The notes: a model not told the origin generated them from the letters alone. Shown: positions 20,226 to 31,795, numbered from the stretch's first letter. The stretch: DNA of 64,000 nucleotides from Siphonodentalium dalli (GCA_032622095.1 CP136065.1:109101195-109165194), one strand, 5' to 3'. A program made the numbers and translations.

Positions 20226-21130
20226 CCTAACAATATATGCAGTATATGATCTGAACTGGTAAAAGTCTCGACTGGCCATTTAATCGAGTTCTATACTGCT
20301 TAAAAATTCTCAACATGACGTTAAGCGTGTACTATAAATTGTGAGAAGCCATTACCATGAACTGTTACACCGAGGAACTAGCCCAATATTGGTATGCAGG
20401 TCGGTCCACTCAAGCTGGGAGCAATCAACTGTATATAGTTCACAGTGTTAGAGATAGCTGGTAAGCTGTGAATTTTGCTGTGGACATATGACCTAAACGT
20501 GAGGCTAAAACTCATCTCAGCCCAAATATTTATATCAAAATATATGAGATATTTATTGCAAAAATGGATGTTCACAATTTTTAAGCACACACCCAACAAA
20601 ATATTGAGATTCTTGAAGCAGTATTGAACTCAATTAAATTGCCATTCTGGCCTTTTACTAGTTCAGATCATGTACTTGTCATGGCATTTAATCATTTCCA
20701 CTCAATTTGTATACTTTCTGAGAATGCTCTTCCCAAATTTTCCTTCTAAAACTATGATTGAAGTCATCTTTTTGACATTGCTATTGTTATATAATATGCT
20801 TGATGTGGTCTTCGTATAGCACATAGATTCCTTCATGTGGTGTACATGTGCTAGTTTAACAATTAAGTAATTTTCTGTGTAGGTCCATCTAATTACCTTT
20901 CCACCTCCTGGTGTAGCTCAGGCATGGCAACCCGGCCCTTAAGGGATACAACCCAATAGCAACATGTTATACTATTCGTAGGGTTTTATGTAATCTGGAC
21001 ATCAACAATACGGGTCAATCTATGATCGTCATCAAATACCCCTTGGGATAATCATGTACCGCGGTAATGTCTATCCGGTCGACGACCACAAATAGCTTCG
21101 CATTGAGCCTCACCCGGTATAATATATATA
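20225..21130. other. Gene-free stretch
   Basis: No convincing gene. The sequence near 20905 (GGTGTAGCTCAGGCATGG) recalls a tRNA A box but lacks a matching B box and cloverleaf. Confidence 0.4.
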
Positions 21131-21137
21131 TATACAC

Positions 21138-21560
21138 AGAAACAGCGCTGATTCGTATAATGAACGATCTTTTCTGTGCTTCCGATGAAGGCAAAGTTTT
21201 CCTCATTCCTTTCTTGACCAATCGGCGTTCGACACCCTTGACCACGACATCATGGTCAAGAGCCTTGATCTCAGAGATTAAGTACTCGATTGGTTTCGAT
21301 CATATATAATTATGTCAGACAAAAAGCGAAGTATTAGTATAGGCTCATTAAAATCAGACCCCATATAGAGAGCTCCATTCTCGTGGGCCTGTAATCTATC
21401 TTATATACTGGAACTGGAACTAGGAACTGTCATGTCCCAAATGTACTGCAATATCATGCGTATGCTGACGACACGCAGTCCTACTTTTCTTTTGACCAAT
21501 GTGGAATTGAGTGTGCAACATCAACAATTCAAAACTGTATTTCTGTCGTAAAACATTGGA
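21138..21560 (+). pseudogene. LINE-D reverse transcriptase fragment, part 1
   Basis: Degenerate RT on the plus strand. TETALIRIMNDLFCASDEGKV precedes a frameshift near 21200; then AFDTLDHDIMVKSLDLRD (motif A region), a TAA, and VLDWFRSYI. Further on, from about 21443, comes YHAYADDTQSYFSF with the YADD catalytic motif, ending at KHW. The frame is cut at 21560 by LINE-B and resumes at 27348. The 5' part of the element is missing. Confidence 0.85.
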
Positions 21561-21894
21561 TACTTTTACTTTAAACGTATTTTATTTGTAATAATACAAA
21601 GTGGATTGGGGCACAAGTTACATAACTTAATGAGCCCCTCTCCGGTATACATTGTTACAAAATTACATGATTGACAAAGTGGCACAATAAGTAACTTATT
21701 GACAGCTGTGTGGAATGTGAGAGAATGGTGACTGGTGAAGGATGATCTTAGCGGATCGTTAGGAAAGGATGATGTAAGGTGGTGGGAGGTGCCAACGTCG
21801 ATTGTGCTGATTTAAAACAATGTTATGTTATGGCCGAGCAAATACTATGTCGAAAAAGCAATAAACAAAAATAAACATATTAATTAAGTTAGTA

Positions 21895-22227
21895 TCATTT
21901 GTCAAAACGTTTAGTTTCCGTAATAAAATGTTGGACTATTTTGAACAATTTCACATTTTGTTTTATATTTATGTTATGGATGCCAGAAAGTAAATCATTC
22001 ATATGTGTTAATTCGAGTCCTTCTCTGTGTAGTGAACGATACATTTCTATACGTTCTGATTGGTAAAGGGAACACATGAAAAGGTAATGATATGCATCTT
22101 CGCATTTATCACCGCATTTATCAGACTTTAGATCATTGCAATAATTCCTTAATTTTGCGTGAAGTACATTACATTGCCTACGTCCCGTGTAGAAATACCT
22201 CGGGGATCTAGTGCATGACGGGGTCAA
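21895..22227 (-). pseudogene. LINE-B ORF2 C-terminal zinc-binding region
   Basis: The frame reads RRQCNVLHAKLRNYCNDL, then KCGDKCEDAYHYLFMCSLY, a Cys/His cluster typical of the end of jockey-type LINE ORF2 proteins, where it follows the RT thumb. It is separated from the upstream RT frame by a shift near a poly-A run at 22328-22340. Confidence 0.8.
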
Positions 22228-22302
22228 TTATTCTAAGATAAGTTTTAAAATCTGAAATTGAGGGGGCATCTGTTATTACGGACGGCATGTCATTCCACGC
22301 TT

Positions 22303-23150
22303 TTATGGTTGAAGGGAAAAATGACTTAAAAAAAAAAAATTCTCAGTGTTACTGAAATATGTGTAAAAAATTTCGGGATATCTGAATTCATACTCTGATA
22401 TGTCAGCTACTCTGGGTGGTAATTTGTTTTTGAGATAAATAGGGGCATTCCGATTGATAATGTTGTACATAGTTTGTAATTTGTGTAAATCACGCCTTCT
22501 CCTCAATGGGGGCCAGCCTACTTCTTTCATTGTGTTTATATCAGAGACTGATCGTGCGAGTCCACTGACTATTCTGGCTGCATCAATGTGTAACCGTTTA
22601 AGTTTATCCATTTGATATTTAGGTGCACTTGCCCATACTACATCAGCATAATCGTATAATGGTAAAATATACGTTTTATATATGTTTTCTAGGGTCTTCC
22701 TATCGAGCTGGTATTTAAATCTTCTTAGTTCTGATAATCGCGAGGCTATTCTTTTAATAGTTGCATTGATATGATTGTTCCATGACATTTTTGATTGGAG
22801 TTCAAGACCGAGGTGTTTATGTGTCTCAGCAAAGGATATAGTTTCATTATTAAAGGTTAAATTAGGAGTATCGCCGGATGTACCAGTCAATGAGTACGAC
22901 ATGCCCATCGTTTTTGAGGGATTAAAACTGACTAGCCAATTGTTTGACCATGTTGATATATTTTCAAGATCCTTGTTCATGGTTTGTGCCAATTCATTTA
23001 GGTCATGATGCTCGTTGGTAATGCAAGTATCGTCAGCGTACATTCTCGTAACAGAACGGATGTTGTCTGCTAAATCATTGATGTAAACCAAAACTAGAAA
23101 AGGGCCTAGGAGTTAGCCTTGACGCACGCCCACTGGGATGACCTCATAGT
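22303..23150 (-). pseudogene. LINE-B reverse transcriptase, palm and thumb
   Basis: Contains VYINDLADN, the catalytic YADDT (residues 18-22 of the frame starting at 23091), a STWSNNWLVSFNPSKT segment and a long thumb with LYDYADVVWASAP. Just upstream, at about 23118, the usual QGS-type turn reads QG-stop-LLGP because of a TAA. The same position is a stop in LINE-C. Confidence 0.88.
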
Positions 23151-23337
23151 TGGAAAAGCTGTTGTTGACTAATACGCGCTGCTGTCGTTTATTAAATAGT
23201 CTCCTAGCCATTTCAAAGGTTTACCACACACTCCATAACTTGAAAGTTTATGTATCAGTCCCCTGTGCCAAACTCTCTCGAATGCTTTTGATATATCACA
23301 AAAAAATAGAACATGTACACAGTCCATTGTCGAGAGA

Positions 23338-23600
23338 TTAACACAGGTGATTGTATAGATCTATGAGTTGATGAGAAGTGCTTTGCCCTGGCATGAAACC
23401 CGATTGACGTAAGAATAGTAATTCGTTTTTTTTAAAGAAATCTCTGATCTGTTTTAAAACAACTTTCTCAAATATTTTTCCCAAGCAGGGTAGAAGGGAA
23501 ATAGGACGATAGTTCTTGCTATCGGCTGGGTCGTCTTTTTTAAAGATGGGGACAACATTAATAGCCCTTTTCCATACAGATGGAAATGTCATGCTATCCA
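23338..23600 (-). pseudogene. LINE-B reverse transcriptase, fingers
   Basis: FPSVWKRAINVVPIFKKDDP, then NYRPISLLPCLGKIFEKVV and GFMPGQSTSHQLIDL, the normal N-terminal RT motifs. Cut at 23600 by the G-capped element. Several shifts separate it from the palm domain. Confidence 0.88.
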
Positions 23601-25097
23601 GGGGGGGGTCGGAAAATTTGCCAGGCACGTATGATGGGGTGGGTGGGTGTCTCTTGGGTCCAAAAAACAGTTTTTTCCATATGCCAATTTTTTTTCTCCA
23701 TTCCTGCTATTGAGTCTTATTTTGATGTGTTTTGAACAGAAACAGATCATATATAGTTAATACTAATGCTATACTACATATAGAGATTATCAGAAGTTGG
23801 ATCAGTTGCACAATGGCCAACAATAACCCAAATTCAACTTGATAGAACTAGACACTGCGCTATTGGAAAAATAAAATTTAATCAGGATTCCATCTACTGA
23901 TACAACAAAATAAGAATAACTATGCAGAACTCAGCTGAAAATAAGCAATAAAATGAAAGCACACTTGACCATATGTGACTTGGAAATAAAGATATAATAA
24001 ATAATGGAATAAAATAGAATTTTGACAACGTAAAACAAAATCTTAACAAATAAATTGAAGGCCAGCCGGGCCAGCTTCAACAATTTCACATTGTTTTCCA
24101 TGTTAATGTGGATCAGCTTGTAATGTTAATCACAGTAACGAAGATTTTATCGTCACTGATATCGTGAGCAAAAAAGAAGTGAAATTGGGCTATCCATCCA
24201 TATTATTCCCAATTATTACGAAGCCTATTACTTCGGGCAGTGGCTACCAGCCTGCCATTTAATACAAGCTATAACATGTTTCCTCAGTTCTGGTTTCTGA
24301 GATTCCCCAAGAAGAGTCACGCATGTATATCATGGTTATGTTTGGTATTAGCATTATTCTTCAAACTGGGATGAACTGGGATGAACAGTTGTATTTCCAC
24401 ATGTTTTGATAAACAATTTGATTCCAGCAATACAGTAATGCCCTAATTAAACGACTCCATAACCACAGCAGAATAATGGGTAATTTTTCAGGATTTAGTC
24501 GGAAATTAAAATTAAATTACCCATTATTCTGCTGTGGTTATGGAGTCGATTAATTAGGGCATTACTGTATATCACATAGCAAATATCAAAATATCAAATA
24601 ATCTGAAATTTGTTGTACCGGTACCATGTAATCTGTAGAATATTCAAATGTGATTATGTGACTAGATCATGTGACTATATATTATGAAAATGAATGTTAA
24701 TAAAAAACCTTGGCACTCTGCCTAGATATATCCCTAGAAATGTGATTATGTTGACACATTTCTTGATTAATGACACTTATATGATAAATTCAAATAGTAT
24801 AGTTATCTCATTATGCACTGTTCTATTCAAATATAGCGCAATAAATTATGATAATGCAGGATAATCAGCTATTTGGTTGCTCAATTGATAATTTTTCTCA
24901 AATTTAAGGGGGGGGGTGGGTGTCCAAAACTGACCGGAAAAAACTTCCTGAAACGGCAAAAAAAGGGTGGGTGTCCAAAATTGCCTGGAAAAAAGGCCGA
25001 AAACGGAAGAAATTGGGTGGGTGGGTCCCCTGTGGCCGGAAAAAATTAAAATGATGTGCCTGGAAATTTTGTCCGACCCCCCCCCCCCCCCCCCCCT
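23601..25097. mobile_element. G/C-capped inverted-repeat element in LINE-B
   Basis: Starts with eight G followed by TCGGAAAATTTGCCAGGCAC and ends with the complement of a similar sequence followed by 21 C. About 1.5 kb, no transposase frame. Subterminal GGGTGGGTG-type repeats of about 55 bases lie at 24908-25070. The LINE-B RT is interrupted exactly at both ends. CTAT occurs at both flanks (23594-23597 and 25097-25100) and may be part of the target duplication. Confidence 0.75.
24433..24567. mobile_element. Near-perfect palindromic MITE with TA flanks
   Basis: CAGTAATGCCCTAATTAA at the left is matched by its complement at the right, and the stem extends for more than 50 bases per arm (GACTCCATAACCACAGCAGA on the left). 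TA dinucleotides flank both ends, as for Tc1/mariner-type insertions. Lies inside the G-capped element. Confidence 0.85.
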
Positions 25098-25872
25098 ATT
25101 TTCTGAAGATTAATTATAATGGACGAGCAATTGATTCTGCGTAGCTAGGAGCATTTTCGCACTAATTCCATCGTAGCCATGGGCTTTGTTCAATTTAAGT
25201 GATTTAATTGCCAATATTATTTCATCTTCGGTGAACTCAAAGTCGTCCATCGTGTTGTTACAACGAGAATTTAACTCAGGTAAACTGTGGTTTAGTCGTT
25301 TATTGATAAGTTAGAAATGAAGCTCTGGTTTAATATGTTAGCCTTGTCAAGATCATCAGTCGCGTACACGGTTCCATTTACATTTATGGTATTTATATGG
25401 GCATTAGAGCAGTATAAGGGTAGAACATTCGCTGTTTTCTTTTTACATAGTAGGTAATTCATTAATTGCCAGAAATCGCGGGGAGATGATGATTCTTTCA
25501 TGCGGTCTTCCAATTTTTCATCAAATTTCGATTTTGCGAACTTTTTCATGTTATTTACTTTATTTCGACATTGCGCATATTTTTGCCATGTGTTGGGATT
25601 TTTTTTTTTATGGCTTTGGTTCGTAGCCTTTCGCGTTTGCGAATTTCTCTTCGGATTTCTGAGTTAAACCAGATTTTATCCTTGGGCCGAATCGTAACAG
25701 AGGTTTGGGGAATTGTATCTTTCATTACTGACATAAATTATTTTGGAAAAGTATGGTAGCTGAATCGGTATCAAGGCACTTAAGGAGATCGTCCCAGTTT
25801 GTGTTACCGAGTATTTCGTTGGCTCTTTCAAAATTTGCTCTGGAGTAGTTCCATATTACTCTCTGAAACGAA
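25098..25872 (-). pseudogene. LINE-B endonuclease-RT linker and RT N-terminus
   Basis: In minus-strand order: VIWNYSRANFERAN, a linker with basic residues, MKKFAKSKFDEKLEDRMK, SSPRDFWQLMNYLL, then an RT start (EFTEDEIILAIKSLKLNKAHGYDGIS). The frame changes several times. It is bounded by the CTGCAG element upstream and the G-capped element downstream. Confidence 0.75.
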
Positions 25873-26450
25873 GTAGAGGCGCCAGATGAATTATATTGGT
25901 ATCTTGCTGCAGCAAGTTACTATCTTGCTGCAGCAAGTTAGCTATCCTGCTGCAGCAAGTTACTATCTTGCTGCAGCAAGTTCGATCGCTATCCTGCTGC
26001 AGCAAGTTCGCTATCCTGCTGCAGCAAGTTACTATCTTGCTGCAGCAAGTTAGCTATCCTGCTGCAGCAAGTTACTATTTTCTACATGCATGCTTTGGAA
26101 AGGAGAACACATTGGTTATAAGGATAGCTGCAGCAAGATAGCTAACTTGCTGCAGCAAGATAACTAACCTTCTGCAGCAAGATAGTAACTTGCTGCAACA
26201 AGATAGCTAACTTGCTGCAGCAAGATAGCTAACTTGCTGCAGCAGGATAGCTAACTTGCTGCAGCAAGATAACTAACCTGCTGCAGCAAGATAGTAACTT
26301 GCTGCAACAGGATAGCTAACTTGCTGCAGCAAGATAGTAGCTTGCTGCAGCAGGATAGCTAACTTGCTGCAGCAAGATAGCCAACTTGCTGCAGCAAGAT
26401 AGTTAACTTGCTGCAGCAAGATACCAATATAATTCATCTGGCGCCTCTAC
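25873..26450. mobile_element. CTGCAG palindrome element with long terminal inverted repeats
   Basis: Both ends carry an identical inverted repeat of about 44 bases starting GTAGAGGCGCCAGATGAATT. The inside is an array of about 22 units of 21-22 bases built on the self-complementary CTTGCTGCAGCAAG. The spacer orientation (GTTAGCTATC versus its complement) flips near 26090-26130, so the array is also inverted about its middle. It lies in the endonuclease part of LINE-B, about 100 codons of which are missing at this point. No coding capacity. Confidence 0.88.
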
Positions 26451-26800
26451 GCTTCCGTACGTTTTTGATGCTATATCGGTCTATGATTTCCTTCAACTTC
26501 GAGGAATTGTCTAGAAGGTTGGAATTGTAGTCACCCGTGATAATAATATTTTCGGTTATGTCAAGAGCGTCTGATATCGATGATTCTAAGTACGCCCAAT
26601 AGTTTGGATCACAGTACTGGTCTGATCTATATGACATCCCCAGTAGGATATGACTTTTCTTAGAGAATATTTCAAACCATAATATTGATGAGTCAAATTC
26701 TAGTTCATATCTACGCCTATATATGATGTGTGTCGCGAACATTACACATATTCCTCCACCGCGAGAGTCGCGATCCTTTCGAACAGGATATTGGTAACCA
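26451..26800 (-). pseudogene. LINE-B endonuclease fragment
   Basis: RDSRGGGICVMF, then WFEIFSKKSHILLGMSYRSD and IIITGDYNSNLL, matching the APE-type endonuclease segments (GG-G, Y-R and GD-N). The SDH end is absent: the frame breaks at the inserted element at 26450. Confidence 0.85.
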
Positions 26801-27074
26801 TGATTTTTTTTTCTAGTTTATTTCGAAATCTTCTGATATTGTAATGGAAAATTGAAATTGTGTGATTGATTTCATTCATGGCAGGGCCGGTGTTAATCTC
26901 AATGTCACCTGATAGTATCAAGATGAGAAAGGTTGAAATGAATAATAATTTAAAATTTTGTGTCCGGAAACTATATTTCAGAGTTTCGCCGTTTGCCACA
27001 AGGGTCTTGGGTGTCTTCTTCTTCGAGTCAAAAAGTCCAATTGCTGCTCTATACTGCTGTATCGGACAGGTCAT
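26742..27074 (-). pseudogene. LINE-B ORF2 leader with 2A-like motif
   Basis: An ATG-started frame with a hydrophobic stretch (LLFISTFLILIL, about residues 43-54) leading directly into SGDIEINTGP at 55-64, close to the 2A consensus DxExNPGP except that Thr replaces the first Pro. The endonuclease begins with ISIFHYNIRRFRNKL. 2A-like and signal-like leaders are known from LINEs of several marine invertebrates. The frame is lost before the second endonuclease motif. Confidence 0.75.
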
Positions 27075-27347
27075 TATATTTTAGTCGGTGATTAGAAATG
27101 AGTAATGAGCAGCAAATGGGCTTCGTGACTGGAGAAGAGGACATTGTGTTTGTCAATTTCAACGTTGGCACCTGGCACTTAGACTTTTCACAGCTGTGTG
27201 ACAGACATTGTATCGGAGCTGTAGGTGTGAATAGGTTATGGAACCTCTGATATATACAAAACATGGAAACAACATGAAATGTTATAACTACACAAACATA
27301 TATGTAAATGGAAATAACAAGTGTGTGGTGATAGTTATGGTGCAGGA

Positions 27348-27521
27348 TGGAGATAAATAAGTCGAAATTAAATGAAGAAAACAAAAATGAAGTTATGATT
27401 TGTGGATTCCAGACCGAAACGAGTGGAAGTTGAAGTTGACTGTATCGACATTGATGTGACCACTATTCCTTTCTCAAATAGTGTTAAAAATCTCAACGTC
27501 ACCATGCATTGTGGCTTTCCA
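27348..27521 (+). pseudogene. LINE-D reverse transcriptase fragment, part 2
   Basis: Continues the frame of part 1: the codon split at 21560|27348 completes W-M-E-I-N-K-S-K-L-N-E. A shift follows near 27410, then RPKRVEVEVDCIDID and IPFSNSVKNLNVTM, the normal RT region after YADD. Recognisable sequence ends near 27520. Confidence 0.8.
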
Positions 27522-27794
27522 TATACATTTGGTCCACTTGGATGCGCGCCGGTTTCATAGAGTGAATGGTGACTGATATATATATAGTGTCTCTGAAATC
27601 TGGAAAGTACTAAATATCTGATCGGTGTATGGGGAAGCTAGTTTTCTGACACGACCAATATACGTATATGCTCGCTGTTTTGTAGCTATTCTTCCTGGAT
27701 TAATGACGTTACCTCAGAGCATGTGATTTTATCTGAAAAACAAGAAGAAAGAAATATAAAGATAGAATCTTCCGGACCACACAAAGTCTGAGTT

Positions 27795-28130
27795 TAGTGT
27801 GCCTGTCAATTGCAGAATGAGGCCCACAGAGAGTGAATTTAGCGACGCTATCCCACATAGCGGACTAGCATCACTAAATTCACCATCTGGGGACCTCATT
27901 CTGCTTAGGCCTCATCTTCTCTGGAAAGTTTCTTTATTATCACATTTCCATCGAAACGTATTCACAAAGATTATATTTCCTTTTTAGTTTAGTTTCTCTA
28001 TATCGCCAAATTGGCAGACGACACATTGCATAATCGAGGTTCCCAATGGGTATATATACATCACAATATTCACCATTTGGGAACTTCAATCTGAGTCTAT
28101 GTCTCCCATAGCAGATTCATGAGGCCATGC
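27795..28130. mobile_element. Doubly palindromic MITE, rearranged copy
   Basis: The end palindrome (TTGCAGAATGAGG...CCTCATTCTGC) at 27812-27907 is followed by the body in the opposite orientation to copy 1. The right palindrome is missing. Confidence 0.75.
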
Positions 28131-28404
28131 AGAATTGATTGGGCCAGGATTCTTGTGTTCTTTTGTGTTTCTAAGTAAGGGTTATAACACTAGCGTAAGC
28201 AGTGTTCTCTGCCAGGATAAATCTTGTCGTCAAACGAGATTAATTCTGTTGAAGAATTTAAAGAATTATGCGCGTGCAATATGTCAGACTTAGAGCACGG
28301 TTTGTTACATGTATTTTGCGGGTTGTATTGTTTTTGGTGGGTGTCGACTGAGTGGCCAGCGTATTTTCTTTAACAACCAAATGTTGGCCAATCTCCAAAA
28401 TGAC

Positions 28405-28945
28405 ACACCCTGGTCAAGTGGTCCTGATAGTCTGTCATAATGTTGGTGGTCCTACCGAATTGCTATGATGCCAATATAGGGCAATCTGATACCGTTACGA
28501 AAAATGACCGCTATTTTTTATAAAGTTGTCAATTTCGCAGTGTTCGGTTAATCTGAGCGATTTGAGAAAAAAGCCAGTGCCTGAATGAAACATTCAAGGA
28601 CATCTATATTTTTTGAAAAAAAATGATAGTTGCTGCGCTGGTGTTTGCATCTTGATTATAGTCGACTTTACAACAACTAATACAACCATAATTAACTAAT
28701 ATTTAACCAGTATTAAAACTATGTCGCAATATATATGTTTTTGAATATTTGATATACACAATGACTTTTCCTGGATATGTTCAGATTCCACTAACACCGC
28801 GAAACTGACAACTTTAGAAAATTACGGTACCTTTTCTTAACAGCATCAGTTTGCCCAACAGCATCATATCAATTCATCAGGACCCACCAGCATCATAACA
28901 CAATAGCAGGACCACTTGACCAGGGATGTGATATTGCTATCGCCC
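28405..28945. mobile_element. Inverted-repeat MITE, about 540 bp
   Basis: Arms of about 150 bases: CCTGGTCAAGTGGTCCTGAT near 28410 pairs with CAGGACCACTTGACCAGG near 28905, continuing through AAAGTTGTCAATTTCGC and its partner GCGAAACTGACAACTTT. No coding capacity. Confidence 0.8.
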
Positions 28946-29269
28946 AAGTATTAATTATGATTTTCGAAATGCAGTTCAAATGCACATTAGTTATGACTCG
29001 GCGATTATGTGAGTGACAATTAAAAGTGCTCGGGGCGTTCATTTGGCATACTGACAGACGCTGTATATAAATTCATTATCACTATAGTTTGCACTAATAA
29101 CAGACTTATGAAAGACATCCGATTATTCGTGATATGGGCAAATTTTACCGATATAATTATAAAGCATACAACTATGGCCGGCCATTTGTTAAAAAAAATA
29201 CGTCAAATAAAAATCAGTAGGTGTTAACTAAAATAATATATAAGTCAATTCCAACTTAATAGAATTTAA

Positions 29270-29995
29270 ATGGAAACAAGAGGTGTGCACTCGCGTGCTA
29301 GCATACCCCCACCGTGGCAAATTCAACCCGCATTATCCGTAAACCCAACAATTTTTTTTTTTAACTTTAAAGAAAAATTTGGATTAATAATATCGATATG
29401 GTGTCGCAAGAAGCTTGTACGGAAACAAATATTCAAATTGGTTCATATTTGTTCGAATGATTGCAGAAACCCAAAAAAGGGTAGAAAATGACACGCAACC
29501 CTAACATCTAAGATGGCATATTCGAAGAAACTTCCGGAAAATATCCTAACTTGATAGCATCCACACACAAAAAATCCCAAAATGTTCTGTCAAAATAAGT
29601 CGAAAATGAAGTGTAATGTTAGGAAAAACAGCCCGAGCCAACCCTGAGCCGCATCATGTAGAGAGGGTGTTGTGAGAAGCATGTATACCAAAAATTATTG
29701 AAATCGGTTCGTATTTGTTAAAGTTATTAAGTCGGACAGAATTTTCTAAGTCAAAATAAGTTGAAAAGTAAGGCGTAACTTAAAAAAGGAAAGTCGGACC
29801 GCAACGCAATTAGCATCATGCGGAGAGGCGGTCCCAAGGAGATTGCATACAAAAAAGTATTGAAATCGGTTCATAGTTGTTATGAGGTCGGACGGACGGA
29901 CGGACGGACGGACACACGGAGGGAGAAAGTGTGACGGACAGACGCAGTCAATCCAGTATACCCCCATTTTCTTCGAAAGTGGGGGTATAATTAAT
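29270..29995 (+). repeat. Dispersed repeat with GGAC tract and hairpin tail
   Basis: Body with diverged internal repeats (AAATCGGTTC followed by TTGTTA), then (GGAC)n at 29891-29921, then CAGTATACCCCCATTTTC and a complementary GTGGGGGTATAAT end. The tail recurs in degenerate form at 58215-58260. Confidence 0.7.
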
Positions 29996-30073
29996 AAAGG
30001 CCGAACTATGGCCGAAAAGTAAATTCCAACTTGGCAAAAGTCAGTTTAAAATTAATATACATCTTTTCTATCT

Positions 30074-30560
30074 CAATTGTCAAACAAACGTTGTTTCATG
30101 AAGTACAGCTAATTTGGGGGTGGTACTCAACATACATCGAGTTTAATAACGATTTATGTCCTTTTTTTTCGTCAGTTTAACAGATTTCTTTTCGCGGGAG
30201 GCCATTTTGCAAAACTGAAAGCGAAACTAACTTGAACTTTATTAAATTCATTTTAATATCTCTCTTTTAATTGATAGCCGGCATTCTTAATGACAAAAAT
30301 CATGCGGTGGATATATAACACCCACTAGATAAGGAATTAGATAAAACCTTTTTTTTATCGATGTATAATTATTTTATTTTGGAGTCATTTACTGCAGCGT
30401 TTCTCGAGTTTGTTTCGCACTTTCAAAATGGCCTCCCGCGAAAAGAATCATGTAAAACTGACGGAAAAAAAAGACAAAAATCGTTATTAAACTCGATGTA
30501 TGATGAGTACCACATCAAAATTAGCGGTCCTTCGTGAAACAACGTCTGTTTGGCAATAGG
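30074..30560. mobile_element. Inverted-repeat MITE, about 485 bp
   Basis: Left arm (AAACGTTGTTTCATGAAG, then CATCGAGTTTAATAACGATT, then TTTTCGCGGGAGGCCATTTT) is matched in reverse complement by 30420-30560. The arms are about 150 bases and fairly well conserved. Confidence 0.82.
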
Positions 30561-30939
30561 GCTATTTAGTTTGATGATTAGAGTATAGATTTCGGTGATT
30601 TAGGGGTTGGATTGTTTGATTTTTTTATTTTTCATTGGACGGACGTTTCGGGTACCAAACAAATAAATTTGATTTATCAACTTTAAATGTTTTTCTATGT
30701 TCACTCAAATACGACGGCGAACCAAACGTTTTTGAAAACTATGATTATTTGGTCACATAGTGCTACAATTACAGATCAATAAAAAAATAAAATGTTGCTT
30801 TTGTAGAGAAAAATGCTGACCTCTATCAAAAATGAGATATATACCTTTCCGAGATATTTATTAAATTAAAAAAAAAATGCGCCTAATACCTGTGCGCAAA
30901 ACTAATGTATAGATATACAATAAGTTTGGGAGGATATTA

Positions 30940-30995
30940 AACGAGAGGCCGATCACGATCGACAGATGTTAACCCATCCCTTGGCGATAGTAAAT
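30940..30995. repeat. Short dispersed repeat with CCGATCACGATCGG palindrome
   Basis: ACGAGAGGCCGATCACGATC followed by CAGATGTTAACCCAT and TTGGCGATAG. Two better conserved copies are at 60236-60290 and 62744-62800. Confidence 0.7.
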
Positions 30996-30999
30996 TACT

Positions 31000-31795
31000 A
31001 TGATCGGAATCATAAATGAGAGTTTTGATGTTGAATTATAGAGTATACTGTTATGTACTATTATAGACAAATGTACATAACACAAATTATTGGAATTTAT
31101 GGGTCACTCGCATTTATATGAGATAATGCACTGGTACAGGATCTGTAATGCTGCACCACCACAGCCTTGAGTTAAATGTGAAAAAGATTACCTGGACATG
31201 GAATACTTGGGTTAAGAGAGTCCAATTTAAGTTTACAATGCTAACGTATCAAATTCTGCCAACAACACCCATCAAGATAAAGACACCTCACTGCTGACCC
31301 ATTAATATCAATTATATAGCAGAGCTGTCAACAAATCACAGGCATTGTTTATATTGAAACCAATAACATTTACAATGACCATCTGTAGAGTGATATACTC
31401 AGCTGTGTAACGCAGCACAGATGTTCTAGTCTACTGCTAATATCATGTAATGTGTATTGTTGAAACTTATTTTTTAACTAGACACCATAGCTTTCTTTAT
31501 CTGCACATTGGCATAAGAGACATCATAAAATAATATAGCCTTATCAATAGCTAAGTAGTCCAAAGGCATGGAATTGGTGAATTGGGTTTAAAGTCGCTCC
31601 AAACAAATTTACCAGTACATATTATTAACACAATATTTTGGACCAATTTAAACCAAATTTGGTGTGGTGACTCGGGGTACCCTTGGCAGAGTTATAATGG
31701 TGTTAGTTTTTCAAATTTTTTTAACTTTAAAAAAAAGTTTTTAATTATTTAAACAAACAAAAAATTATATAATATTTTTTTTAAATTTATTTATA
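31000..31795. other. Gene-free stretch
   Basis: AT-rich sequence with no coding frame and no clear repeat, apart from a segment near 31600-31700 loosely similar to the bodies at 33850 and 61680. Confidence 0.35.

Larger units (their letters stand above)
21561..27347 (-). mobile_element. LINE-B, decayed non-LTR retrotransposon
   Basis: Minus-strand LINE with leader plus 2A-like motif, APE endonuclease, linker, RT and C-terminal zinc motif in order, broken by frameshifts, stops and two later insertions (23601-25097 and 25873-26450). It sits inside LINE-D, flanked by GGAT at 21558-21561 and 27345-27348. The zinc-knuckle C-terminus and GDIE-type leader fit the jockey/CR1 superfamily. Confidence 0.85.

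Noticed and set aside
20900-20960. tRNA-like A box (GGTGTAGCTCAGG)
   Set aside because: No B box at the right distance and no cloverleaf can be drawn.
25896-26141. CRISPR-like regular repeats; frame with CCSKLL repeats
   Set aside because: Spacers are conserved and only about 8 bases, units are palindromic and the array is flanked by terminal inverted repeats inside a LINE of an animal genome.
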